Below are positions 9,036 through 16,639 of a DNA stretch of 64,000 bases, in pieces. Both the position numbers and the translations under genes were made by a program. Each line of letters opens with the position of its first letter. Position 1 is the stretch's first letter. This DNA comes from Paramixta manurensis. GTDB lineage: Bacteria > Pseudomonadota > Gammaproteobacteria > Enterobacterales > Enterobacteriaceae. A model generated the notes under the pieces. It saw only the letters and a list, made by a program, of their open reading frames with translations. It ran no database searches and was not told where the DNA came from. The stretch covers positions 1 through 64,000 of the forward strand of contig NZ_CP054212.1 in assembly GCF_013285385.1 (NCBI RefSeq), in the 5' to 3' direction.

Positions 9036-9071
9036 AGGCCGAGCGCGCCCCTCTGCGTTCGGCCTATTTTT
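9036..9071 (+). terminator. Rho-independent terminator (copy 1)
   Basis: An 11-bp stem AGGCCGAGCGC (9036-9046) / GCGTTCGGCCT (9055-9065) with one G-U pair, an 8-nt loop and a downstream T-run (9067-9071). It terminates the Met-rich peptide gene. Its right arm overlaps the stop codon of the convergent DUF943-like gene. A second copy lies at 10540-10576 as part of the tandem duplication. Confidence 0.8.
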
Positions 9072-9510
9072 CTTCCACTATCTTTCCGCTTGGTAATTGG
9101 GTGTATCTTTTTCCATCAATGGCATAGATAGGATTTTCTTGTTTAAACTTGTAGATGACCATGTCACTAACCTTATCGATACAGTTTTTGGGTGATGGAA
9201 TATCAGCGAAACACAGACGATCATACTTTCCGTTTTCTTTATACCCACTGCCAAAATCCCATATATTAATATAATATGTCCCATCATTGCTTGGTTTAGC
9301 GATATTTTCTTCTGCAATTTGATTGCTGTATTCTTTCCACCAGCTAATCTTTCCTTGAGCGGTTAACGGAGAGTTTTTAATAAGAATATCCGTTGAGTTC
9401 CGATATTTATGGATACCTATAACTTCTACCGGCTTGGTTAACCTCCATCCAGCGTAGATAGCGCATACACATACTACAAGCATGAGTATGATTATCCTAT
9501 ATTTTATCAT
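9064..9510 (-). CDS. DUF943-like membrane-anchored protein, copy 1
   Basis: 148 aa: one N-terminal hydrophobic segment (about 5-24), then a soluble domain with WWKEYSNQI and GKYDRLCFADI motifs and two Cys (about 100 and 109) also present in copy 2. I assign it to the enterobacterial DUF943 family from remembered sequences; function unknown. It overlaps the upstream DUF3289-like gene by 14 bp, so translation is probably coupled. It is only about 40-45% identical by eye to its copy-2 counterpart except for the last ~14 residues (RYTQLPSGKIVEEK). AT-rich compared with the chromosomal neighbours. An accessory or immunity-like partner of the DUF3289 protein is an inference. Confidence 0.7.
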   Translation of the reverse strand: MIKYRIIILMLVVCVCAIYAGWRLTKPVEVIGIHKYRNSTDILIKNSPLTAQGKISWWKEYSNQIAEENIAKPSNDGTYYINIWDFGSGYKENGKYDRLCFADIPSPKNCIDKVSDMVIYKFKQENPIYAIDGKRYTQLPSGKIVEEK

Positions 9511-10342
9511 GTCTTTTCCCGTTGATTTCTATCGTCGCCTCCATATTAGTCATAAACGGTTTATAAGCAAACTGATGATAACGTTGCAAAACAAACCAGA
9601 TGCGAAAAAAACGGAAATGCCAGTATTTGAACTGCCTAATATCCGCTTGATCCAGCCCGAAGTGATCCTGCACTTTGTAGTGCACTACGGCATGATAATG
9701 CCCTTGATCAATACGTAATGATTTAATCATAATTTGTGTGGCCCAGATATCATGAACCGTAATCCCTAAGCCGTTAATTTTATCTCTATGCCGAACAAAT
9801 TTAGGGAGTACAGATGATCTTAACAAAGTATCGAATTCATATTTACTATCTGCAGGGAAATAGTTTTCATCCCAATTAGCAAATTTTTGGACAACCGTCT
9901 TTATCTTTTTTAGCGTACTTCCATCGGATCCATCATTCACTATCTGTTCCTTTAACGCGCGATTTAGCTGTATATCGTAATAAGGCGCGCCATTATTCTT
10001 CTGCATATGTTCAATCATACGCAAAATGAGATGCCGATACGGCCCAACCCAGGAGAATGCCCCGGCAAGATGGCGAAACTCATCAAACAGAATCTCGGCG
10101 CAGGCCTGGCGTGAGAGACGCGTACCGTGGCCATGCATACCATAAAACCGTGATTGAGGCTGATTGAAAGCGGTTAAGGCGGTCAGGGTATAAGGATTGA
10201 CGCGGGAAGAAATATCGACCAGATTCAAATGCCGCTTGAGAAACATTTCATCAAGATCGCCATAACGCATATCATCGGCCGCGTAATCATCGAGACGGTT
10301 TGCTGAGGTAAAGACTTTAAAGGGAAAATGTAGTAAAGACAT
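9497..10342 (-). CDS. DUF3289-like protein, copy 1
   Basis: 281 aa, soluble, no signal peptide. It resembles the enterobacterial DUF3289 (YPO3983) family, function unknown. Residues 1-139 match copy 2 except position 21. Residues about 140-187 are unrelated in detail and AT-rich. Residues about 188-271 again match with a few changes, and the last ~9 residues differ. The conserved C-terminal half contains KYWHFRFFRIWFVLQRY, aromatic and basic. It is the first gene of the pair and overlaps the DUF943-like gene by 14 bp. It is divergent from yidA sequence (a 24-nt remnant here). Toxin, adaptor or structural roles cannot be distinguished. Confidence 0.72.
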   Translation of the reverse strand: MSLLHFPFKVFTSANRLDDYAADDMRYGDLDEMFLKRHLNLVDISSRVNPYTLTALTAFNQPQSRFYGMHGHGTRLSRQACAEILFDEFRHLAGAFSWVGPYRHLILRMIEHMQKNNGAPYYDIQLNRALKEQIVNDGSDGSTLKKIKTVVQKFANWDENYFPADSKYEFDTLLRSSVLPKFVRHRDKINGLGITVHDIWATQIMIKSLRIDQGHYHAVVHYKVQDHFGLDQADIRQFKYWHFRFFRIWFVLQRYHQFAYKPFMTNMEATIEINGKRHDKI

Positions 10343-10505
10343 GGGGTTACGTTCCTTGTTAACTTATGTTTAGTGCGTCATTGCACATTTCGGCGCGAGT
10401 ATACCGCGGGTTATTCTGGATACAACCGTTTAAAAGATAATCAGGCTGGTCAATGTGAGCTGGATCGCGTTAGCATAAGCAAAACCGCGATTTAACGAGG
10501 ACACT
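10343..10505. promoter_or_regulatory. Duplicated yidA / DUF3289 divergent promoter (copy 1)
   Basis: Almost identical to 11851-12013, the region between yidA and the second DUF3289-like gene. It should therefore carry both the leftward promoter for the pair and the rightward yidA promoter with its GAGGA ribosome-binding site. In this copy the rightward promoter faces into a 24-nt yidA remnant and then antisense into DUF943-like copy 2. Confidence 0.55.
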
Positions 10506-10601
10506 ATGGCAATAAAACTCATTGCAATCAGTTGCCTGCAGGCCGAGCGCGCCCCCTCTGCGTTCGGCCTATTTTTCTTCCACTATCTTTCCGTTTGGTA
10601 A
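10506..10601 (+). pseudogene. yidA 5' remnant at the duplication junction
   Basis: The first 24 nt (8 codons, MAIKLIAI) are identical to the start of yidA at 12014 and keep its ribosome-binding site. After a 3-bp junction (10530-10532) the frame runs on through the duplicated terminator and antisense to the 3' end of DUF943-like copy 2, stopping at 10601 (31 codons). It is almost certainly a by-product of the duplication and not a functional gene, but it marks the breakpoint exactly. Confidence 0.8.
10540..10576 (+). terminator. Rho-independent terminator (copy 2)
   Basis: Duplicate of the terminator at 9036-9071 with one extra C in the loop. The stem 10540-10550 pairs with 10560-10570 and is followed by a T-run. 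It would stop transcripts started from the duplicated yidA promoter at 10343-10505, limiting antisense reading into DUF943-like copy 2. Its right arm overlaps that gene's stop codon. Confidence 0.7.
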
Positions 10602-11015
10602 TTGGGTGTATCTGTTTTTGTCAGTAAAGTTTACTTTGCCATTTTTGTAGTTTTCAATGATTAAAAGCCGATCTTTTTCAATGCAATTTTCTTTATTTTT
10701 CATATCGTTGAAACATTTTCTATCATATTTTCCCTTTTCTTTATATCCATCGCCAATATTCCATATACTAATTGAAGAATAACCATCAATTTCATCCGTT
10801 GGGAACCCGTATTTCTTTTCTATGCTTTGCCCATTCTTTTTCCACCAGGTTATTTTTTGCTTTTCAGTCAGCGGGAAATGTTTGACTACGATATCCGTAT
10901 AAGCGCCATTATGGTGGATGGCTATAATTTGTACTGGTCGCAGTGAAATCCAGACTACACCTATCCCGATTAAAAATAGGATCATGAAAGTGATTTTTAT
11001 TTTAGATGCTTTCAT
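10569..11015 (-). CDS. DUF943-like membrane-anchored protein, copy 2
   Basis: 148 aa, the same length as copy 1. N-terminal hydrophobic anchor (about 8-25), then a soluble domain with the shared patterns IHHNGAYTDIVVK, WWKKNG, GDGYKEKGKYDRKCF and a final RYTQLPNGKIVEEK almost identical to copy 1. The body is diverged (about 40-45% identity by eye) and Lys-rich and AT-rich. It overlaps the upstream DUF3289-like gene by 14 bp in the same register as copy 1, so the pair architecture is preserved. Function unknown. Confidence 0.7.
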   Translation of the reverse strand: MKASKIKITFMILFLIGIGVVWISLRPVQIIAIHHNGAYTDIVVKHFPLTEKQKITWWKKNGQSIEKKYGFPTDEIDGYSSISIWNIGDGYKEKGKYDRKCFNDMKNKENCIEKDRLLIIENYKNGKVNFTDKNRYTQLPNGKIVEEK

Positions 11016-11850
11016 TTTTACTCCCTGAAATCTCTATGGTTGCTTCCATATTAGTTATAAATGGTTTATAGGCAAACTGATTGTAGCGTTGTAGTACAAA
11101 CCAGATACGAAAAAAACGGAAATGCCAGTATTTGAACTGCCTGATATCCGCTTGATCCAGCCCGAAGTGATCCTGCACTTTGTAGTGCACTACTGCATGA
11201 TAATGCCCTTGCTCAATACGTAATGATTTAATCGTAATTTGTGTGGCCCAGGTATCATGAACCGTGATCCCTAAGCCGTTAATTTTATCTTGTTGCCTAA
11301 TGAATTTCGGCAGAATAGTGTTATTAATATTTTCCTGGAACAGCTTTTTTTTGTCAGCATTTAACGATTTTTTATCCCAGTCTATACTATTTAATAAAGT
11401 ATTTTTTAAGATTAATAATGAACTGTTTTTTTCGGATCCATCATTCACTATCTGTTCCTTTAACGCGCGATTTAACTGTATATCGTAATAAGGCGCGCCA
11501 TTATTCTTCTGCATATGTTCAATCATACGCAAAATGAGATGCCGATACGGCCCAACCCAGGAGAATGCCCCGGCAAGATGGCGAAACTCATCAAACAGAA
11601 TCTCGGCGCAGGCCTGGCGTGAGAGACGCGTACCGTGGCCATGCATACCATAAAACCGTGATTGAGGCTGATTGAAAGCGGTTAACGCGGTCAGGGTATA
11701 AGGATTGACGCGGGAAGAAATATCGACCAGATTCAAATGCCGCTTGAGAAACATTTCATCAAGATCGCCGTAACGCATATCATCCGCCCCGTAATCATCA
11801 AGACGATTTGCTGAGGTAAAGACTTTAAAGGGAAAATGTAGTAAAGACAT
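11002..11850 (-). CDS. DUF3289-like protein, copy 2
   Basis: 282 aa. Residues 1-139 equal copy 1 except Gly21 for Ala. The segment about 140-188 is different (Lys/Asn/Leu-rich, one residue longer) and strongly AT-rich. Residues 189-272 are again nearly the same as copy 1 and the tail differs. Sharp conserved/variable boundaries within one gene point to segment exchange and not to gradual drift. It is divergent from the intact yidA across 163 bp. Family assignment (DUF3289/YPO3983) is from memory of the family; activity unknown. Confidence 0.72.
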   Translation of the reverse strand: MSLLHFPFKVFTSANRLDDYGADDMRYGDLDEMFLKRHLNLVDISSRVNPYTLTALTAFNQPQSRFYGMHGHGTRLSRQACAEILFDEFRHLAGAFSWVGPYRHLILRMIEHMQKNNGAPYYDIQLNRALKEQIVNDGSEKNSSLLILKNTLLNSIDWDKKSLNADKKKLFQENINNTILPKFIRQQDKINGLGITVHDTWATQITIKSLRIEQGHYHAVVHYKVQDHFGLDQADIRQFKYWHFRFFRIWFVLQRYNQFAYKPFITNMEATIEISGSKNESI

Positions 11851-12013
11851 GGCGTTACGTTCCTTGTTAACTTATGTTTAGTGCGTCATTGCACATTTCG
11901 GCGCGAGTATACCGTGGGTTATTCTGGATACAACCGTTTAAAAGATAATCAGGCTGGTCAATGTGAGCTGGATCGCGTTAGCATAAGCAAAACCGCGATT
12001 TAACGAGGACACT
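11851..12013. promoter_or_regulatory. Divergent promoter region, yidA / DUF3289 copy 2
   Basis: 163-bp divergent intergenic region, duplicated almost unchanged at 10343-10505. A GAGGA ribosome-binding site lies 5 nt before the yidA ATG at 12014. Promoter hexamers were not assigned with confidence. Confidence 0.5.
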
Positions 12014-12823
12014 ATGGCAATAAAACTCATTGCAATCGATATGGATGGCACACTACTTAACCCGCAACATGATATCACCCCGCGCGTTAAGCAAGCGATA
12101 GCGCGGGCGCGCAGCAAGGGCGTCCATATCGTCCTGGCAACCGGGCGGCCTTTTATCGGGATTCAGCGCTATCTACTGGAGCTGGATTTACAGCAAGAAG
12201 GCCAATATTGCATCACCAACAATGGCGCGCTCGTACAGCGAGCGGTCAATGGTGACTGCGTGGCGGAAACCACCCTCTCATTTGATGATTATCTGCGGTT
12301 TGAAAAGCTGGCGCGCGAACTGGGCGTACACTTCCAGGCGTTGGATAAATCCTTCTTATATACCGCCAATAAAGATATCAGTGAATATACCATCCATGAG
12401 GCCAGCCTGACCGGCATGCCGTTGCGTTACCGCGCGGTGGAAGAGATGGATAGTACGCTGACTTTCCCGAAAGTTATGATGATCGATCCGGCAGAGGTAC
12501 TGGATGCGGCGATTGCCCGCCTGCCGCAGGAGGCGCGTGACAACTATACAATCCTGAAAAGCGCGCCGTACTATCTGGAAATCCTCAACAAGCGTGTCAA
12601 TAAAGGTTCGGGGGTGCAAGCATTGGCGGAGCAGCTCGGCCTGGCACGGGATGAAGTGATGGCGATAGGCGATCAGGAAAACGATCTGGCGATGCTGGAG
12701 TATGCCGGTATCGGTGTTGCGATGGGTAACGGTATTGAAGCCGTAAAAGCCATCAGTCAGTTTGTGACGAAAACCAATATGGAAGATGGGGTCGCGCACG
12801 CAATCGAAAAATTTGTGCTGTAA
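12014..12823 (+). CDS. yidA: HAD-family sugar phosphatase YidA
   Basis: Cytoplasmic Mg-dependent HAD type IIB phosphatase acting on sugar phosphates. 269 aa (E. coli 270) beginning MAIKLIAIDMDGTLLNP. Motif I DMDGTL at 9-14 includes the nucleophile Asp, motif II ATGRP lies near 43, and motif IV GDQENDLAML lies near 217. It precedes dgoR, as the conserved yidA-dgo neighbourhood in E. coli predicts, but yidB is missing here. A strong terminator follows. Its first 24 nt are duplicated upstream. Confidence 0.95.
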   Translation: MAIKLIAIDMDGTLLNPQHDITPRVKQAIARARSKGVHIVLATGRPFIGIQRYLLELDLQQEGQYCITNNGALVQRAVNGDCVAETTLSFDDYLRFEKLARELGVHFQALDKSFLYTANKDISEYTIHEASLTGMPLRYRAVEEMDSTLTFPKVMMIDPAEVLDAAIARLPQEARDNYTILKSAPYYLEILNKRVNKGSGVQALAEQLGLARDEVMAIGDQENDLAMLEYAGIGVAMGNGIEAVKAISQFVTKTNMEDGVAHAIEKFVL

Positions 12824-12849
12824 CTCCTCAATATTACTCATATTTATTA

Positions 12850-12879
12850 CGGGTCGATGAAAATCGGCCCGTTTTTTTT
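12850..12879 (+). terminator. Rho-independent terminator after yidA
   Basis: 9-bp stem (12850-12858 with 12863-12871, one G-U) with a GAAA loop and eight T residues (12872-12879). It separates yidA from the dgo operon. Confidence 0.9.
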
Positions 12880-12916
12880 GACTTTTGGGGCGGCAAATTG
12901 CCGGTTTTGTGATCCA

Positions 12917-12952
12917 GATTGTAGTACAAGCGTGTTTTTTGGTACTACAATC
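12917..12952. promoter_or_regulatory. Probable DgoR operator
   Basis: Perfect 11-bp inverted repeat GATTGTAGTAC (12917-12927) / GTACTACAATC (12942-12952). Each arm is itself close to the TTGT-N3-ACAA pattern bound by FCD-type GntR regulators. A weaker half-site (TGTAGTGC) follows near 12984. It lies about 100 bp upstream of dgoR, whose product is known in E. coli to repress the dgo operon through inverted repeats in this region. Confidence 0.75.
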
Positions 12953-13048
12953 AATCTCAAGTAACGTCTTTTGCCTGCGTGATGTAGTGCGATTAGGTTC
13001 CCGACAGAGGTAAAGTATCGAATGTCTTCTCTTACCGTGTGGAACATT

Positions 13049-13747
13049 ATGACCAAAGAACCTCTCAGCAAAACGGACCGCATTATTCTGACGCTTGGTG
13101 AAGAAATTGTTTCCGGAAAGTATGTGCCCGGCGCCCCTTTACCTGCCGAGGCTGAGCTTTGCGAACAATTTGCCACTTCGCGCAACATCATCCGCGAAGT
13201 GTTTCGTTCGCTGATGGCGAAACGTCTGATGGAAATGAAGCGTTATCGCGGTGCGTTCGTGACGCCACGCAACCAATGGAATTATCTCGATAGCGATGTT
13301 TTGCAGTGGTCGCTAAAGCATGATCACGATCCGCGCCTAATCGCCGCGATGAATGAAGTGCGAACGCTAGTAGAGCCACAAATTGCGCGCTGGGCGGCGG
13401 AACGCGCTACGTCCGGTGATTTGGCGAAAATTGAAGTCGCCTGGAACGATATGGTAACGAATCACCTCGATCGCGAGGCGTTTAACCTGGCTGATATTCG
13501 TTACCACGAAGCGGTACTCGAAGCGGTTCATAACCCGGTATTGCAACAACTTAGCGTGGCGATCAGTCAGTTACAAAAAGCGGTGTTTGAGCGCACTTAC
13601 ATGCCAGATGAGGGCAACATGCCGAAAACGCTGCAGGAACATAAAGCCCTGTTTGACGCGATTCGTCATCAGGATCCCGATGCCGCCGAGCTGGCGGCGC
13701 AATCAATGATCGCCAGCTCGACACGACGATTAAAGGATATTACGTGA
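13049..13747 (+). CDS. dgoR: D-galactonate operon repressor DgoR (GntR/FCD)
   Basis: Transcriptional repressor of galactonate catabolism, relieved by D-galactonate. 232 aa from ATG 13049, close to E. coli DgoR (229 aa, starting just before the shared SKTDRI-like segment); an in-frame ATG at 13022 would add 9 residues and has an AGAGG site at a longish 11-nt spacing. An N-terminal winged helix (PAEAELCEQFATSRNIIREVFRSL cut short: key part ATSRNIIREV) is followed by an FCD ligand domain with metal-type His/Asp residues (ADIRYHEAVL). It overlaps dgoK by 4 bp (GTGA). It heads the operon it controls. Confidence 0.93.
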   Translation: MTKEPLSKTDRIILTLGEEIVSGKYVPGAPLPAEAELCEQFATSRNIIREVFRSLMAKRLMEMKRYRGAFVTPRNQWNYLDSDVLQWSLKHDHDPRLIAAMNEVRTLVEPQIARWAAERATSGDLAKIEVAWNDMVTNHLDREAFNLADIRYHEAVLEAVHNPVLQQLSVAISQLQKAVFERTYMPDEGNMPKTLQEHKALFDAIRHQDPDAAELAAQSMIASSTRRLKDIT

Positions 13748-14619
13748 CCAGCTATATCGCTATTGATTGGGGCTCCACCAATCTGCGCGCCTGGCGTTAT
13801 GAAAACGGTGAGTGTATTGACGAGCGCCGCTCCGAAGCGGGTGTTACTCGTCTGGAAGGCCGAACGCCCGTTGAGGTGTTTGACAGCGTTACCGCCGGGT
13901 GGCCGGTAACCTCGGTGCCGGTGGTGATGGCGGGGATGGTAGGGAGCAATGCGGGTTGGCTGTCGGTACCTTACCTTTCCTGCCCGGTATCGCTGGGTAA
14001 GCTGGCTTCTCAACTCACGCGCGTGGAAGACAAAGCGTGGATCGTTCCGGGGCTTAGCGTCGATAGCGAAAGTAATCATAACGTCATGCGTGGCGAAGAA
14101 ACGCAGTTACTGGGTGCGATTACGCTCGCGCCTAATCGCGTGTATGTCATGCCGGGCACCCATTCCAAATGGGTCGTCACTGAGCAGGATACGGTGTGTG
14201 ATTTTCGCACGGTGATGACCGGCGAATTGCATCATTTATTACTGCGCCATTCGCTGGTAGGAGCCGGGTTACCGCCTCAACAAGCCAATGAACGCGCGTT
14301 CTGCGAAGGGCTGGAAACCGGCAGTAATGATAGCAGCATCCTGGCGCGTTTATTTGAAGTCCGCGCGGCGCATGTTTTAGGTTCCCGTCCGCGTGAGGCG
14401 GTGAGCGAATTTCTCTCTGGCTTGCTGATTGGTCACGAAGTGGCGCTGATGAGTCAGACTTTCCCGACGAGCGGCGGGGTAACGCTGATTGCCGGCAGTT
14501 CACTGGCCCAGCGTTATCAGCACGCGATGACATTTGCCGGCTTGCCGGTGCAACTTCTGGATGGCGATCGCGCTTTCCAGCATGGAATGAGGAGTATTGC
14601 CAATGACCTGGCCGACTAA
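13744..14619 (+). CDS. dgoK: 2-dehydro-3-deoxygalactonokinase
   Basis: Phosphorylates 2-keto-3-deoxy-D-galactonate with ATP, the second step of galactonate catabolism. 291 aa (E. coli 292). N-terminal sugar-kinase phosphate motif IDWGSTNLRAWRY at 5-17 and a MPGTHSKWV motif near 137. Starts with GTG overlapping the dgoR stop, and its end overlaps dgoA by 17 bp, so the genes are translationally linked. Confidence 0.94.
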   Translation: MTSYIAIDWGSTNLRAWRYENGECIDERRSEAGVTRLEGRTPVEVFDSVTAGWPVTSVPVVMAGMVGSNAGWLSVPYLSCPVSLGKLASQLTRVEDKAWIVPGLSVDSESNHNVMRGEETQLLGAITLAPNRVYVMPGTHSKWVVTEQDTVCDFRTVMTGELHHLLLRHSLVGAGLPPQQANERAFCEGLETGSNDSSILARLFEVRAAHVLGSRPREAVSEFLSGLLIGHEVALMSQTFPTSGGVTLIAGSSLAQRYQHAMTFAGLPVQLLDGDRAFQHGMRSIANDLAD

Positions 14620-15220
14620 ACTACCCTTAATCGCCATCCTGCGTGGTATCAAGCCGGAAGAGGCCGAAGCCCATATCAGCGCACTAATTGAGGCTGGCTT
14701 TGATGCTATTGAGATTCCGCTGAACTCACCCGACTGGCAAACCAGCATTCCGGCAATGGTAAAAGCGTTTGGCGAGCAGGCATTAATTGGTGCCGGTACG
14801 GTATTGCAGCCACAGCAGGTGGATACGTTGGCTGGTTATAACAGCAAGTTGGTGGTAACGCCAAATACCGACGCCGCCGTGATTCGCCGCGCGGTCGAAC
14901 AGGGAATGCTGGTGGCCGCCGGTTGTGCCACCGCCAGTGAAGCTTTCACTGCGCTACAGGCTGGCGCGCAGGCGCTGAAAATTTTCCCTTCTTCCGCGTT
15001 TGGCCCGGACTATATCAAAGCGCTGAAAGCGGTATTGCCGCCGGACGTGCCGGTCTTTGCCGTCGGCGGCGTCACGCCGGAAAACCTGAAAACTTTCCTG
15101 GCCGCAGGTTGCGTGGGCGCAGGTCTGGGGAGCGATCTCTATCGTGCCGGGCAGCCCTTGTCGCGCACGATAGAAAAAGCGCAGGCCTTTGTTGCCGCTT
15201 ATAAGGACGCTGTACAATGA
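14603..15220 (+). CDS. dgoA: 2-dehydro-3-deoxy-6-phosphogalactonate aldolase
   Basis: Class I aldolase that splits KDPGal into pyruvate and glyceraldehyde 3-phosphate. 205 aa from ATG 14603, exactly the E. coli length and with the matching TKLPLIAILRG start; an AGGAG site lies at 14589-14593. A TTG at 14597 would add two residues. KDPG-aldolase TIM barrel with the Schiff-base Lys in ALKIFPSSAFGP near residue 126 and the phosphate-binding GGVTPEN near 155. Overlaps dgoD by 4 bp (ATGA). Confidence 0.95.
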   Translation: MTWPTKLPLIAILRGIKPEEAEAHISALIEAGFDAIEIPLNSPDWQTSIPAMVKAFGEQALIGAGTVLQPQQVDTLAGYNSKLVVTPNTDAAVIRRAVEQGMLVAAGCATASEAFTALQAGAQALKIFPSSAFGPDYIKALKAVLPPDVPVFAVGGVTPENLKTFLAAGCVGAGLGSDLYRAGQPLSRTIEKAQAFVAAYKDAVQ

Positions 15221-16365
15221 AAATTACCAAAATCACCACTTGGCGCCTACCGCCACGCTGGATGTTCCTGAAAATTGAAACCGATGAAGGGATCGTCGGT
15301 TGGGGTGAGCCGGTCATCGAAGGCCGGGCGCGCAGCGTAGAAACGGCAGTACATGAACTCTCGGATTATTTGATTGGTCAAGATCCGGCACGTATTAATG
15401 ACCTGTGGCAGGTGATGTACCGCGGCGGTTTCTACCGTGGCGGCCCCATTTTGATGAGCGCGATTGCCGGTATTGATCAGGCGTTGTGGGATATTAAAGG
15501 TAAAGCATTAGGTGTTCCGGTGTATCAACTGCTCGGCGGCCTGGTGCGTGACAAAATTAAGGCTTATAGCTGGGTAGGCGGCGATCGTCCATCTGAGGTT
15601 ATTAGCGGCATTAAAAAGTTGCGAGAAATCGGTTTTGATACCTTCAAGCTGAATGGCTGTGAAGAGATGGGCATTATTGATAATTCACGCAAAATCGATG
15701 AAGCCGTGAATACCGTGGCGCAAATTCGTGACGCATTCGGCAACGAAATTGAATTTGGTCTGGATTTCCATGGGCGCGTTAGCGCACCAATGGCAAAAGT
15801 GTTGATTAAAGAGTTGGAGCCCTATCGCCCGTTGTTTATCGAAGAGCCGGTGCTGGCTGAACAGGCGGAATATTATCCACGTCTGGCAGCGCAAACCCAC
15901 TTACCAATTGCCGCCGGTGAACGTATGTTCTCGCGTTTCGAGTTCAAGCGTGTGTTGGAAGCCGGTGGCCTCGCGATTTTGCAACCGGATCTCTCCCACG
16001 CCGGCGGGATTACCGAATGCTTTAAAATTGCCGCGATGGCTGAAGCCTACGATGTTTCACTGGCACCGCATTGCCCGCTTGGCCCAATCGCGCTGGCGGC
16101 CTGCCTGCATGTTGACTTTGTTTCCCGTAATGCGGTGTTCCAGGAGCAAAGTATGGGTATTCATTACAATAAAGGTGCTGAGTTGCTGGACTTTGTATTG
16201 AATAAAGATGACTTTAAAATGGACGATGGTCATTTCTATCCATTAAATAAACCGGGCCTCGGCGTCGAAATTAATGAAGAAATGGTGATTGAACGTAGTA
16301 AAAATGTTCAAGACTGGCGCAATCCATTATGGCGTTATCCTGATGGTAGTGTGGCTGAGTGGTAA
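15217..16365 (+). CDS. dgoD: D-galactonate dehydratase
   Basis: Enolase-superfamily Mg-dependent enzyme; dehydrates D-galactonate to 2-keto-3-deoxygalactonate, the first catabolic step. 382 aa, as in E. coli. Metal ligands by alignment: Asp183 in LDFHGRVS (with His185), Glu209 in EEPVL, Glu235 in AGERMFS. The catalytic His lies near 285 in PHCPLGP. Last gene of the tightly overlapping dgoRKAD set; the transporter follows after 274 bp. Confidence 0.96.
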   Translation: MKITKITTWRLPPRWMFLKIETDEGIVGWGEPVIEGRARSVETAVHELSDYLIGQDPARINDLWQVMYRGGFYRGGPILMSAIAGIDQALWDIKGKALGVPVYQLLGGLVRDKIKAYSWVGGDRPSEVISGIKKLREIGFDTFKLNGCEEMGIIDNSRKIDEAVNTVAQIRDAFGNEIEFGLDFHGRVSAPMAKVLIKELEPYRPLFIEEPVLAEQAEYYPRLAAQTHLPIAAGERMFSRFEFKRVLEAGGLAILQPDLSHAGGITECFKIAAMAEAYDVSLAPHCPLGPIALAACLHVDFVSRNAVFQEQSMGIHYNKGAELLDFVLNKDDFKMDDGHFYPLNKPGLGVEINEEMVIERSKNVQDWRNPLWRYPDGSVAEW

Positions 16366-16639
16366 TTTATTTTTAGCGTGTTTTAATCCCTCATTTAATT
16401 GATGCGGCATACCTAATACCAGGTGCTTATTATGAGGGGTAATGAGTATTTTTATTAAAGCTTTTATACTCGCCAGGCGCTATATCTGTATAGCGCTCTG
16501 CGCCTTGTTTACCGCAAAGATGTAAAGGTATTTTGGTTATCCGCTTTAAAGTAGATGGGTAATTTTATTTGCCAAATGGAATAGTATTATAACATCACGC
16601 AGATAAGTAACATTATTATTTTCCATACGGAGAAACACC
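16366..16639 (+). promoter_or_regulatory. dgoD-dgoT intergenic region with hairpin
   Basis: 274 bp, AT-rich. A perfect 8-bp inverted repeat GCGCTATA / TATAGCGC (16477-16496) with a 4-nt TCTG loop and no following T-run. It could be a processing or attenuation hairpin that sets lower dgoT expression, or an operator; no clear promoter was assigned. A GGAG ribosome-binding site precedes dgoT. Confidence 0.5.

Larger units (their letters stand above)
9029..10529. repeat. Tandem duplication, unit 1 (about 1.5 kb)
   Basis: The left boundary (TGCCTGCAGG, 9029) and right boundary (first 24 nt of the yidA reading frame, ending 10529) are both found again in unit 2 (10533-12037). Order within the unit: terminator, DUF943-like gene, DUF3289-like gene, promoter region, start of yidA. 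Near-identical blocks (about 9029-9108, 9527-9786, 9924-10529) alternate with diverged blocks (about 9109-9526 and 9787-9923). No transposase or terminal inverted repeats are seen. Confidence 0.9.
10533..12037. repeat. Tandem duplication, unit 2 (about 1.5 kb)
   Basis: Second unit, ending inside the intact yidA (12014-12037 equals 10506-10529). Blocks at about 10533-10613, 11033-11287 and 11432-12037 are near-identical to unit 1; the blocks between them (3' part of DUF3289 plus most of DUF943, and the DUF3289 middle) are diverged. This suggests replacement of internal segments by recombination after, or independently of, the duplication. Confidence 0.9.

Noticed and set aside
10506..10601. 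A real 31-aa gene at the duplication junction
   Set aside because: It is the first 8 codons of yidA followed by terminator and antisense sequence; best explained as a duplication scar.
9029..12037. Insertion sequence or composite transposon
   Set aside because: No transposase, terminal inverted repeats or target-site duplication; the units end at arbitrary points, one inside yidA.
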